Part shown: positions 16,873 to 24,956 of the stretch, one piece after another | How the letters are laid out: each line of letters starts with the position of its first letter | Position numbering within the stretch: the first letter of the stretch is position 1 | Source of the DNA: Chitinophaga rhizophila | Lineage (GTDB): Bacteria; Bacteroidota; Bacteroidia; Chitinophagales; Chitinophagaceae | Reading direction: 5' to 3' | DNA: 64,000 bases | Assembly (NCBI RefSeq): GCF_019492185.1 | Contig: NZ_JAICCF010000005.1 | Span: 186,001-250,000 of the forward strand | The notes under the pieces: model-generated | The model's database searches: none | What the model was told of the DNA's origin: nothing | Seen by the model: only the letters and a program-made list of their open reading frames with translations | Program-made: the position numbers and the translations under genes

Positions 16873-17883
16873 GTGGCTACAAAAACAGACGTAAAGACGA
16901 AATTCACCAAAGAGACATATCTGTACTGGTATGAATTGATGCTCTTGCTGCGCCGCTTTGAAGAAAAAGCCGGCCAATTGTATGGGATGCAGAAGATTCG
17001 TGGTTTTTGCCACCTGTATATAGGACAGGAAGCAATTGCTGCAGGTGCGATGACAGCAACCAAACCAGACGATAAGTTCATCACAGCGTACCGCGACCAC
17101 GCGTTGGCGATCGCTAAAGGTATGACTCCTGATGAGTGTATGGCCGAGCTGTATGGTAAAGCTACAGGTTGTTCCAAAGGTAAAGGTGGTAGTATGCACT
17201 TCTTTGCTCCTGATAAAGGTTTCTTCGGCGGTCATGGTATCGTAGGTGCCCAGATTGGTACTGGAGCAGGCCTTGCATTTGCTGAGCAGTATAAAGGCAC
17301 TGATAATGTGGCGCTTTGCTTCTTCGGTGATGGTGCAGCCCGTCAGGGTATGTTGCATGAGACATTTAATATGGCTATGCTGTGGAAACTGCCTGTAATT
17401 TTCATTTGTGAGAATAACATGTACGCGATGGGTACTTCAGTAGAACGTACTTCTAACGTACTCGATATCTATAAGCTGGCGAATGCCTACGATATGCCAA
17501 GCGCAACTATTGATGGTATGAGCACAGAAGCAGTACACGAAGGTATTGAGAGAGCAGTAAAACGCGCTCGTGCCGGTGAAGGTCCAACCTTGCTGGAAAT
17601 CAAGACTTACCGTTATCGTGGCCACTCTATGAGTGACCCTGCTAAATACCGTACCAAAGAGGAAGTAGAAGAGTATAAGGACAAAGATCCTATCAACCAG
17701 GTATTAGCTACTATCCAGAAAAACAAATGGGCTACGGAAGCTGAAATTGAAGCTATCAACGAAAAGGTGAAACAGGAAGTTGAACATTGCGTTCAGTTCG
17801 CAGAAGAGTCTCCATGGCCAGCTGATGACGAACTGTTGAAAGACGTTTATGTACAGCAGGATTACCCGTTCATTGTTGACTAA
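16873..17883 (+). CDS. pdhA: Pyruvate dehydrogenase E1 component, alpha subunit
   Basis: 336 residues from a GTG codon (MATKTDVKTKFTKE). This is the thiamine diphosphate-dependent subunit that decarboxylates pyruvate. The ThDP motif is GDGAARQGMLHETFNMAMLWKLPVIFICENN, the substrate end shows RRFEEKAGQLYGMQKIRGFCHLYIGQEA, and the regulatory loop is YRYRGHSMSDPAKYRTKEEV. The beta subunit and E2 are not adjacent, so the complex is encoded at several loci. It is a single transcript between its own promoter and a strong terminator. Confidence 0.95.
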   Translation: MATKTDVKTKFTKETYLYWYELMLLLRRFEEKAGQLYGMQKIRGFCHLYIGQEAIAAGAMTATKPDDKFITAYRDHALAIAKGMTPDECMAELYGKATGCSKGKGGSMHFFAPDKGFFGGHGIVGAQIGTGAGLAFAEQYKGTDNVALCFFGDGAARQGMLHETFNMAMLWKLPVIFICENNMYAMGTSVERTSNVLDIYKLANAYDMPSATIDGMSTEAVHEGIERAVKRARAGEGPTLLEIKTYRYRGHSMSDPAKYRTKEEVEEYKDKDPINQVLATIQKNKWATEAEIEAINEKVKQEVEHCVQFAEESPWPADDELLKDVYVQQDYPFIVD

Positions 17884-17894
17884 GTAATATGATG

Positions 17895-17950
17895 AAGGTT
17901 AGCGATCCCGGCCGTTTAAGATAAACGGGTAGATTCGCTAACCTTTTTTA
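17895..17950 (+). terminator. Terminator of pdhA
   Basis: AAGGTTAGCGA (17895-17905) pairs with TCGCTAACCTT (17935-17945), with an inner CCGTTTA/TAAACGG stem, followed by TTTTT. Confidence 0.88.
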
Positions 17951-17957
17951 TATTTGC
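17949..17957 (+). promoter_or_regulatory. -7 promoter element of the TPR/ribH unit
   Basis: TATATTTGC matches TAnnTTTG, immediately after the pdhA terminator and about 66 bases before the next start codon. Confidence 0.55.
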
Positions 17958-18022
17958 GGGAATTTACAACAGCCATACCTGTACCGTAATAAAGAAATAA
18001 CAATTTAACGACCACAATAACA

Positions 18023-18730
18023 ATGACCGAAACAACAAATAAGACCGCAGCTGAAAATACTCCTGTGTCTAAGGACTTCCAACTGGAAGATTCACTCCAC
18101 AAGGCGGAAGACTTCTTCAACAAGAATAAAAACAGCATCATCATAGCCCTGCTCGTAGTAGTGGTAGTAGTTGGCGGTACTTTTGCCTACAGCAAGTTCA
18201 TCAAAGGTCCTAACGAAACTAAGGCGCAGAACATGGTTTTCCATGCTCAGCAGTACTTTGAAAAAGATTCGTTCCGTCTCGCGCTGAATGGCGACGGTAA
18301 CTACGAAGGATTTCTGCAGGTAATTGATAAATACGGCAGCACCAAAACTGGTCAGTTAGCAAAATATTACGCTGGCGTTAGCTACGTTAAACTGGGCGAC
18401 TTCCAGAAAGGTATAGATTTGCTGACATCTTTCAACGGAGGCGATCAGGTAGTACAGGCTATGGCTTACGGTTTAACAGGCGACGCTTATATGGAGCTGA
18501 ATAAAACCGAAGAAGGTATCGAATCTTACAAAAAGGCAGGTCATCACAGCGATAACGAACTGACAGCGCCAACCTACCTGTTCCGCGCAGGTCTGGCACT
18601 GGAAAAAGCAAACAAACCTGCTGAAGCAATTACGATCTACAAAGAGATCCGCGATAAATATCCTCAGACAGCTGAAGGCCGCGAAATGGATAAATACCTG
18701 GCGCGCCTCGGTGAAGTGAGCAGTAACTGA
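18023..18730 (+). CDS. Membrane-anchored TPR protein (YfgM-like)
   Basis: 235 residues. A charged N-terminal tail is followed by one membrane helix (about 38-60, SIIIALLVVVVVVGGTFAYSKF), then TPR-like helices: GQLAKYYAGVSYVKLGDFQKGIDLL, QAMAYGLTGDAYMELNKTEEGIESYKKA, PTYLFRAGLALEKANKPAEAITIYKEI. This is the layout of YfgM-like proteins that associate with the secretion machinery and periplasmic chaperones, but a specific role cannot be claimed. It is followed 14 bases later by ribH. Confidence 0.8.
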   Translation: MTETTNKTAAENTPVSKDFQLEDSLHKAEDFFNKNKNSIIIALLVVVVVVGGTFAYSKFIKGPNETKAQNMVFHAQQYFEKDSFRLALNGDGNYEGFLQVIDKYGSTKTGQLAKYYAGVSYVKLGDFQKGIDLLTSFNGGDQVVQAMAYGLTGDAYMELNKTEEGIESYKKAGHHSDNELTAPTYLFRAGLALEKANKPAEAITIYKEIRDKYPQTAEGREMDKYLARLGEVSSN

Positions 18731-18744
18731 TTTTAATTCAGATC

Positions 18745-19236
18745 ATGTCAATACATAATCAAAGTTTATTGAACGATGCTGGCATTCTCAACCTTGAGGA
18801 TGCCAGTGTTGTTATGGTGTATACCGAATGGAATGATACGGTGATCAACGAACTCGTTGCAGGTTGCGATCGCGCCCTGACACAATACAATGTTTCCAAA
18901 ATATCTAAGGTGATCGTGCCCGGTGCATTTGAATTGCCATTCGCCTGCAAACAGTACTGGGAACAGACAAAAGGAACGTCCAGACAACCTGGCGCTATTA
19001 TTGCTTTCGGATGCGTGATCAAAGGCGAAACCCCGCATTTTGACTATGTTTGTAAGGGTGTGACCGAAGGCCTGATGCAATTAAATCTTGAATTGCCCGT
19101 ACCTGTGATCTTTGGTGTCCTGACCGTAAATAATATGGAACAGGCACAGGAAAGACTAGGCGGCATACATGGGCATAAAGGGGAAGAAGCCGCGATCACG
19201 GCCCTGAAAATGATCTCCATGATGCGTCAACTGTAG
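18745..19236 (+). CDS. ribH: 6,7-dimethyl-8-ribityllumazine synthase
   Basis: 163 residues, normal length. It condenses the ribityl-amino-pyrimidinedione with dihydroxybutanone phosphate in riboflavin synthesis, as a 60-mer or pentamer. Diagnostic segments: YTEWNDTVINELVAG, VPGAFELPFACKQY, IAFGCVIKGETPHFDYVCKGVTEGLMQL (substrate loop with the catalytic His in PHFD), PVIFGVLTVNNMEQAQER and the final GHKGEEAA. No FMN riboswitch is seen before it; it appears to be cotranscribed with the TPR gene. Confidence 0.96.
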   Translation: MSIHNQSLLNDAGILNLEDASVVMVYTEWNDTVINELVAGCDRALTQYNVSKISKVIVPGAFELPFACKQYWEQTKGTSRQPGAIIAFGCVIKGETPHFDYVCKGVTEGLMQLNLELPVPVIFGVLTVNNMEQAQERLGGIHGHKGEEAAITALKMISMMRQL

Positions 19237-19358
19237 TTACAGCGACTGCCCCATACTTGTTATATGTGATGTTCATTGCAGATACAGTTTCAGCCGGTAT
19301 ATCTTATTCCTGTTGCCTGCAGCTTCCAACTGCGGCCTTTAATTAAAGAACTAACTCA

Positions 19359-20078
19359 ATGAACGTACAGCTTTTTATTCCATGCTTCGTCGATCAGCTG
19401 TTTCCTGAAACAGGGTTCAATATGGTGAAAGTGCTGGAAAAACTGGGATGTAACGTTAATTATAATCCCAATCAGACCTGCTGCGGACAGCCGGCTTTTA
19501 ATGCCGGTTACTGGGATGAAGCCCGCACCGTTGCCAACAAATTCGTAAAGGATTTCCATACCATAGATTATATAGTTGCACCAAGCGGTTCCTGTACCGG
19601 TTTTGTACGTAATTACTACGGTAAACTGTTTGACAATTCCGCTGCACATAACGACGTAAAGATGTTGCGTAAAAACCTGTATGAATTTACAGAGTTTCTT
19701 ACCGACGTACTACACGTGAGTGATCTTGGTGCTACCCTCAACGGCGTAGCTACCTACCATGATGCCTGCGGCGCATTGCGCGAATGCGGTATCAAAGAAG
19801 GCCCACGAAAATTGTTGTCAAAAGTAAAAGGGCTGGAACTGAAAGAAATGAATGATTGCGAGACCTGCTGCGGTTTCGGTGGTACCTTCGCTGTTAAGTT
19901 TGAACCCATCTCCATCGGAATGGGTGAGCAGAAGGTCAATAACGCCATAGCCAGCGGCGCTGATTACCTCATTTCTACAGATCTTTCCTGCCTGATGCAT
20001 CTCGACGGCTACATCCGCAAGCATGACCTGAATATTAAAACTATGCATATCGCTGACGTACTGGCTAGTGGCTGGTAG
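19359..20078 (+). CDS. CCG-domain (Fe-S) protein, LutA/YkgE type
   Basis: 239 residues. Two cysteine-rich CCG domains: NQTCCGQPAFNAGYWDEA (about 45-62) and CETCCGFGGTFAVKF (about 170-184), each with an upstream Cys (PCFVD; HDACGALRE). This is the architecture of LutA/YkgE, the subunit of the L-lactate-oxidising Lut complex, and of heterodisulfide reductase-like proteins. LutB and LutC are not adjacent, so the partner genes lie elsewhere or the substrate differs. Confidence 0.88.
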   Translation: MNVQLFIPCFVDQLFPETGFNMVKVLEKLGCNVNYNPNQTCCGQPAFNAGYWDEARTVANKFVKDFHTIDYIVAPSGSCTGFVRNYYGKLFDNSAAHNDVKMLRKNLYEFTEFLTDVLHVSDLGATLNGVATYHDACGALRECGIKEGPRKLLSKVKGLELKEMNDCETCCGFGGTFAVKFEPISIGMGEQKVNNAIASGADYLISTDLSCLMHLDGYIRKHDLNIKTMHIADVLASGW

Positions 20079-20108
20079 TCGGCAGGACGAATTTCAAATT
20101 ATCAGATA

Positions 20109-20519
20109 ATGAACTACTGGCTTGTTAAATCAGAACCGTTTAAGTATTCGTGGGACCAGTTTGTAAAAGATGGGAATACCTTCTGGGATGGCGTGCGTAA
20201 CTATCAGGCACGCAATAACCTGAAAGGCATGAAGAAAGGCGACAAGGTTCTGTTCTATCATAGTAATGAAGGTCTGGCAGTAGTAGGTATCGCGAAAGTA
20301 GCGAAAGAGCACTACCAGGATCCTACCACACCAGATCCAAACTGGGTTGTGGTAGACCTGCAGCCTGTGAAGCCTTTCAAAACACCAGTTACATTGGCGC
20401 AAATGAAGGCCGAAAAAAGACTGGAGAATCTTTCACTTATCCGCCAGGGACGCCTCTCAGTCTGCGCCGTTACGGAAGAAGAATTTGAGACAATCCTCGA
20501 AATGGGAGATATGAAATAA
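20109..20519 (+). CDS. EVE domain protein
   Basis: 136 residues, a single EVE domain: MNYWLVKSEPFKYSWDQFVKDGNTFWDGVRNYQARNNLKGMKKGDKVLFYHS. The PUA-like EVE fold binds modified bases or nucleotides in DNA or RNA, and the W-G-V-R-N-Y-Q-A segment forms the pocket. Stand-alone copies are common in bacteria and their substrate is generally unknown. It follows the CCG gene by 30 bases. Confidence 0.92.
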   Translation: MNYWLVKSEPFKYSWDQFVKDGNTFWDGVRNYQARNNLKGMKKGDKVLFYHSNEGLAVVGIAKVAKEHYQDPTTPDPNWVVVDLQPVKPFKTPVTLAQMKAEKRLENLSLIRQGRLSVCAVTEEEFETILEMGDMK

Positions 20520-20586
20520 ATTTGTGGAATTTTATTCCTGCAGGCATCTTCTTGTTATAGCTTTATTTATCATTAAATATGGTCCT

Positions 20587-21486
20587 ATGGCAAGAAGATG
20601 TTTTGTTTTGAGCAACAACCTTATCCCCGTATTAGTTTTATTGGCCGGTATATTATTACTTTCCGCCTGCGGACGGCGCTCTGCCAGTCTTCCTGAAAAT
20701 ACAAATGTTGCAGCGGTACAGATGGAAGAAATGGCTGCTGTTGACGATGCCGCTGCTGGTAGCGGTTCCGCTAAACTCAGTTCATTCGTAGCTACAAATG
20801 ATAACCCCGCAGAAGTACCTAAGAAAATTCTGAAAGAAGGTACAATCCGTTATTCCGTACGGGATTACAACGATGCCAGAAACGAACTTAATCAGATCGT
20901 AGCGCGCTTCGGTGGCTACATCATCAGTGAGAACGAACAACGTTCTGATATTTCCTGGGAAACAGCTATTGAAATCAAAGTACCTGCACAGCGATTTGAC
21001 TCCTGCCTGAACGCTTTGTCCGGTACTGCACAGACATTGGTTACCAAAAGCATAACTGCAAAAGATGTTACTGAAGAATACATTGATGTTGCTGCGCGAA
21101 TGAAAGCAAAGAAAGAAGTAGAACAACGCTACCTCGACATCCTTCAGCAGGCAAAAACAGTGGAAGATATTCTTAGCGTAGAAGCGCAGCTGAAGAATAT
21201 CCGCGTAGAGGTTGAGGCAGCACAGGCCCGTCTGCAATATATTGATCACAATGTTGCTATGAGTACTATCCATCTGACCTTCTTTCAGACGTTTGCCAAT
21301 ACATCGCCGCAAGGTCCTGGCTTCTTCTCCCGCATGTTATTTTCAATGAAGGATGGCTGGAACGGAGTCCTGAGCTTTGTGATCGACATGGCAGGCATGT
21401 GGCCCCTGCTGCTGGTATTAGTCGTGGGCGTATTGATGATAAGAAGATATAGAAGAAGGAAGCGGGCACTTATTCCTCGTTCATGA
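20587..21486 (+). CDS. DUF4349 lipoprotein with C-terminal membrane helix
   Basis: 299 residues from MARRCFVLSNN; an in-frame ATG at 20524 lies only four bases after the EVE stop and adds a non-signal extension. Lipobox LLLSACG. DUF4349 covers about residues 75-255: GTIRYSVRDYNDARNELNQIVARFGGYIISENEQR, IEIKVPAQRFDSCLNALS, then a coiled coil (ARMKAKKEVEQRYLDILQQAKTVEDILSVEAQLKNIRVEVEAAQARLQYIDHNVAMSTI). A membrane helix (MWPLLLVLVVGVLMI) precedes a basic tail. The function is unknown; the topology suggests an envelope-spanning protein. Confidence 0.85.
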   Translation: MARRCFVLSNNLIPVLVLLAGILLLSACGRRSASLPENTNVAAVQMEEMAAVDDAAAGSGSAKLSSFVATNDNPAEVPKKILKEGTIRYSVRDYNDARNELNQIVARFGGYIISENEQRSDISWETAIEIKVPAQRFDSCLNALSGTAQTLVTKSITAKDVTEEYIDVAARMKAKKEVEQRYLDILQQAKTVEDILSVEAQLKNIRVEVEAAQARLQYIDHNVAMSTIHLTFFQTFANTSPQGPGFFSRMLFSMKDGWNGVLSFVIDMAGMWPLLLVLVVGVLMIRRYRRRKRALIPRS

Positions 21487-21489
21487 TCT

Positions 21490-22341
21490 TTAATACATCT
21501 GAAGCGCTTTTAATGCTTTTTTCTTCTCCAAAGCTTTATGTCGTTTGTAGATGCCCTTTGTTACGAAGTAACCCAGTGAAGCGCCTAACCATACATCACT
21601 GGCCCAGTGTCTTTCGTGGTATAGACGTGTGGTACCTGTTGCAATAGCGATAGAATAGGTAACCCATGGCACCCATGGATGGTCTTCCCCATAGGCTTCT
21701 GCCAGGGCAGTTGCTACGGAAGTAACCGTCAGCATATGTCCGGACGGGAAGGAGGTATGGAATTTATCCATGGAGAAAGGTGCGTTGTATACGAATGGGT
21801 CATTATAGTAGCTGGGGCGTCCGCGTCTGACAACGGATTTTGTGAACGTATAGATCAATGTAGAGATCAGCAGGGATTTGGCTGTCATAAGAGAGATATG
21901 CTCCAGCTTCCTGTCTTTGGCAATAACACCTGCCAGGTACATGCCACCTACAAGGTATGGCGAATAGGCATTCCCGAATGGTTCAAGCTGATTGGCGGTG
22001 CTTGTCCAGAAATTGGTATGATTGCGTGCGAAAAGCTGTTTAATCTCGTAATCCAGTCCCATCAGACCGCCGGCAGTACCAAGTACAATGCCGAGGCGCA
22101 CGTAGTCTTTTCCCTTCCAGTGTGCAGGACGGGCGACTGTGTATTTCAGATCGCTCCATATACTGCCAAGGTATGCCCCGTTGATGCGGTAACGGATGGT
22201 GGTATCGGCTGCTGTCAATGTTCTTTCCGCTGTAGCTGCAACGCTATCAGTAGGGTGGGCGCTGGTGGTATCGGTCTGTGCGTATGTTTGCAGCTGAACT
22301 AACAGCATGCCGCACAGTATAATCGTCTGTAGAATCTTCAA
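21490..22341 (-). CDS. PAP2-family membrane phosphatase
   Basis: 283 residues with a signal peptide (MKILQTIILCGMLLVQLQTYAQ). The three phosphatase motifs are KSVVRRGRPSYY (KxxxxxxRP), SFPSGHMLTVTS (PSGH) and RLYHERHWASDVWLGASLGY (SRxxxxxHxxxD type). Helices flank them. The family removes phosphate from lipid substrates such as phosphatidic acid or undecaprenyl pyrophosphate on the periplasmic side. The substrate cannot be told from sequence. It converges with the DUF4349 gene, with only three bases between stops. Confidence 0.9.
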   Translation of the reverse strand: MKILQTIILCGMLLVQLQTYAQTDTTSAHPTDSVAATAERTLTAADTTIRYRINGAYLGSIWSDLKYTVARPAHWKGKDYVRLGIVLGTAGGLMGLDYEIKQLFARNHTNFWTSTANQLEPFGNAYSPYLVGGMYLAGVIAKDRKLEHISLMTAKSLLISTLIYTFTKSVVRRGRPSYYNDPFVYNAPFSMDKFHTSFPSGHMLTVTSVATALAEAYGEDHPWVPWVTYSIAIATGTTRLYHERHWASDVWLGASLGYFVTKGIYKRHKALEKKKALKALQMY

Positions 22342-22421
22342 TTGCCGTTATTTAATTATCCGCTAAAGTTACGGTAAATGTTAAAACCCGTATATTTAAA
22401 AATCAAAAATGTCTTGTATAA

Positions 22422-23111
22422 ATGAAGCCCAGATTGGTTGTTTTAACAGGCGCAGGTATCAGTGCAGAGAGTGGTTTACGTACCTTCCGCGACACGGATG
22501 GTTTATGGGAGGGATATGACGTATACGAAGTTGCCAGTCCGCAAGGATGGCAAAAGAATCCGCAGTTGGTGCTGGACTTCTATAACATGCGTCGCAGGGA
22601 TGTAACGGCGGCAATGCCGAATGCTGCTCATATCGGATTAGCAGCTTTACAGGAGAAATTTGACGTTGAAATCATCACCCAGAATATAGACGATCTGCAC
22701 GAGCGTGCAGGATCGAAAAAGGTGCTGCATCTGCATGGAGAGATATTTAAAATGCGCAGTATTCTGGATGAACGCCGTAACTATGAAATTACAGGCGATA
22801 TCAATTGGGGAGATATGGCGGTGGATGGCGGGCAGTTACGTCCGGATATCGTATGGTTTGGTGAGGCGGTACCGAAGATTGAGGATGCTGCGGCTATTGT
22901 AATGTCGGCAGATGTTTTTGCCGTTATCGGAACTTCATTGGTGGTATATCCTGCCGCCGGACTGGTAAACTTTCTGCAGGACGGCGTGCCGGCTTTTGTG
23001 ATTGATAAGAAGTTGCCGCATATGGAGTACCGGAATAACCTGGTGAAGATAGAGAAACCTGCAACGGAGGGAATTGTTGATATGATCGAGGCACTGGAAA
23101 AGATTGTATAA
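22422..23111 (+). CDS. NAD-dependent protein deacylase (sirtuin, zinc-site cysteines absent)
   Basis: 229 residues, a short sirtuin. NAD-binding motifs are intact: GAGISAESGLRTFRD (about 8-22), TQNIDDLHERAG with the catalytic LHGE His, and the final GTSLVVYPAAGL. YxxR-type acyl-lysine specificity residues are suggested by DFYNMRRRDV, as in class III desuccinylase-like CobB enzymes. The usual four zinc-binding cysteines between LHGE and the WFGE segment are missing; this stretch (KMRSILDERRNYEITGDINWGD) has no Cys. Related Bacteroidota proteins seem to lack them too. Activity is plausible but untested. Confidence 0.9.
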   Translation: MKPRLVVLTGAGISAESGLRTFRDTDGLWEGYDVYEVASPQGWQKNPQLVLDFYNMRRRDVTAAMPNAAHIGLAALQEKFDVEIITQNIDDLHERAGSKKVLHLHGEIFKMRSILDERRNYEITGDINWGDMAVDGGQLRPDIVWFGEAVPKIEDAAAIVMSADVFAVIGTSLVVYPAAGLVNFLQDGVPAFVIDKKLPHMEYRNNLVKIEKPATEGIVDMIEALEKIV

Positions 23112-23133
23112 GCTTATAGTGTCAGTAGCCGAT

Positions 23134-23190
23134 AAAAACTAAATGCAGCGAAGGTGGGCAATGTGCCGTTCTTCGCTGCATTTAGTTTTA
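23134..23190. terminator. Bidirectional terminator between convergent genes
   Basis: AAAACTAAATGCAGCGAA pairs with TTCGCTGCATTTAGTTTT around a 20-base loop. It lies between the sirtuin and the saccharopine-type dehydrogenase genes, which converge. Confidence 0.85.
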
Positions 23191-23225
23191 TTACTGTATT
23201 ACTTACTGCAAAGTATTGCTGCAGA

Positions 23226-24551
23226 CTATTCAAAGCTTTCTTCAAACCGTATATTAAATTCTTCCAGTTCTTTCAGCACAGGATTGTAGATCTCCGGCAT
23301 GATAGGTATCTGTAAGCCTTTAAGTGTGACTTTGTCCTGTAATATAAGTTTAGCGAGGATACCGAGCGGTAGTCCGACGGTTTTGGACATAGCAGTACGT
23401 ACGTTGTCATCGCCCTGCGCGATCATATAGCTATGGAGCCGGGTAGTCATGCCTCTTCTTTCAAACTCAATTTCATGCGTCATTACGATCATATCCTTAT
23501 CGGTAGCTTCCATACCCAGTTTGGATTCGATAACATGCTGAAGGACGGAGGCGTTTGTTTGTTCGCCGAGATGAATGGTCTCGCCATTGAGGAGACCGAG
23601 AAACTTCAGCTGGCGTAATATTTTTGATTTGGCACTGATGCCGAGGTAATTAGCGATATTTTCTTCATGACTGATGGATGAATCCTGGTCTATGTGTTGG
23701 CTGGCCCAGTCATAGTAGGTCATATTATCAGTCTGGACTTTCTTTGAATCGTCGGTAAGACCAAGTTTTACCAGTGTGCTCCAGCCTTCGCAGAAGTCAG
23801 GATAGCGGAGGGTTGCGCGCATAAAGGTGGGTACTTCTTCCAGTTTATAGGCGCTGACGTAGTTTAACGAGTCGCGGTTTGGGTAGTAAGCCAGTTTACC
23901 GAGACTGGGAATATGAATTGTTTTAGGCTGGTCGAAGAGGTGTTGGTAGGAGATCTCTTTTACTTTGCCTTTTTCGCGGTAGGAGGCACCGGAGTTACCG
24001 GCCAGTACTACATTGCGTGCATTCCATGAAATTTTGTATTGCCAGGGATTATCGTTGCTCTCCGGAGATACCAGTCCGCCGCAGTAGGAACGGAAAGCAG
24101 AGATTTGTCCGCCTTTCTTTTCGATGGAATGAATGAGTTTCATGGCGCTCATATGATCGATGCCCGGATCGAGGCCCATTTCGTACATAAAGAGCAGGCC
24201 TGCGTCTTCTATTTCTTTTTCCAGTTTCTTTACTTCCGGATCGATATAGGAGGCTGTGAGCAGGTTTTTACGTGATTGCAGGCAGTCTTTTGCGACCAGA
24301 ATGTGGAGCGAAGGAGGAAGCAGGGAGATAACGAGGTCTGTTTCCTGTATAAGTTTTTGTCTGGCGGCTTCGTCCCGGATATCGATCGCGGCTGGGGTAA
24401 CATAGTAGGATTTACCGGTTTTGGATTTTATAAGCGCCAGGTCGTGATCGGCAACGGTGATATGCCATTTTTGCCGTGGGGCATTTGATACCAGGTAGTC
24501 GATCAGGCTAGTAGCCGACTTGCCTGCACCAAACAAGAGTATATTCTTCAT
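23226..24551 (-). CDS. Saccharopine dehydrogenase family protein (lysine-ketoglutarate/saccharopine reductase type)
   Basis: 441 residues. The N-terminal Rossmann fold MKNILLFGAGKSATSLIDYLV (GxGxxA) is followed by DLVISLLPPSLHILVAKDCLQ and AGLLFMYEMGLDPGIDHMSAMKLI, which are characteristic of saccharopine dehydrogenase C-terminal-domain proteins. The family oxidises saccharopine to glutamate and aminoadipate semialdehyde in lysine degradation, or makes related polyamine precursors. No lysine-pathway neighbour is present, so the substrate is inferred only from family. Confidence 0.88.
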   Translation of the reverse strand: MKNILLFGAGKSATSLIDYLVSNAPRQKWHITVADHDLALIKSKTGKSYYVTPAAIDIRDEAARQKLIQETDLVISLLPPSLHILVAKDCLQSRKNLLTASYIDPEVKKLEKEIEDAGLLFMYEMGLDPGIDHMSAMKLIHSIEKKGGQISAFRSYCGGLVSPESNDNPWQYKISWNARNVVLAGNSGASYREKGKVKEISYQHLFDQPKTIHIPSLGKLAYYPNRDSLNYVSAYKLEEVPTFMRATLRYPDFCEGWSTLVKLGLTDDSKKVQTDNMTYYDWASQHIDQDSSISHEENIANYLGISAKSKILRQLKFLGLLNGETIHLGEQTNASVLQHVIESKLGMEATDKDMIVMTHEIEFERRGMTTRLHSYMIAQGDDNVRTAMSKTVGLPLGILAKLILQDKVTLKGLQIPIMPEIYNPVLKELEEFNIRFEESFE

Positions 24552-24956
24552 ATTAATTCGTTCATCTTTAATATGGTTACAGAACAGGGATTTAACATCG
24601 GTTGTTTGTTGAATGTTCGAATTATTTAAGGAAAATTCGTTTTAACCTGTAACATTTCAGTTTACTGTCCGTGACCCTCTGATTTTCATCGGGTTAAAAA
24701 CAAAATCTTTGCCAATATTTTAAATTCCCAATATTCCACATTTTTCTTATATGGAATTTTTATTGAAGGAGTTCTTACAAGTTAAGCATTAAACGGGCGA
24801 TCTCCTGAAATTGTTGTAAATGCATATTGTATTTGCTACATATGACAATTCCTTTTTTATTCACATTCTGTGTCAAAAACGCCGGAATACGGCTTAAAAT
24901 GGCTATATTTGCGTCTATTTATTTTTTAACGGAATAAATTGTAAACCAACAATATA
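24552..24956. other. Intergenic region upstream of gyrA
   Basis: A 405-base AT-rich gap between divergent genes. It holds the gyrA -7 element at 24904-24912; no RNA gene or strong hairpin is seen in the rest. Confidence 0.5.
24904..24912 (+). promoter_or_regulatory. -7 promoter element of gyrA
   Basis: TATATTTGC is a full match to TAnnTTTG, 44 bases before the gyrA start codon. Confidence 0.6.
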
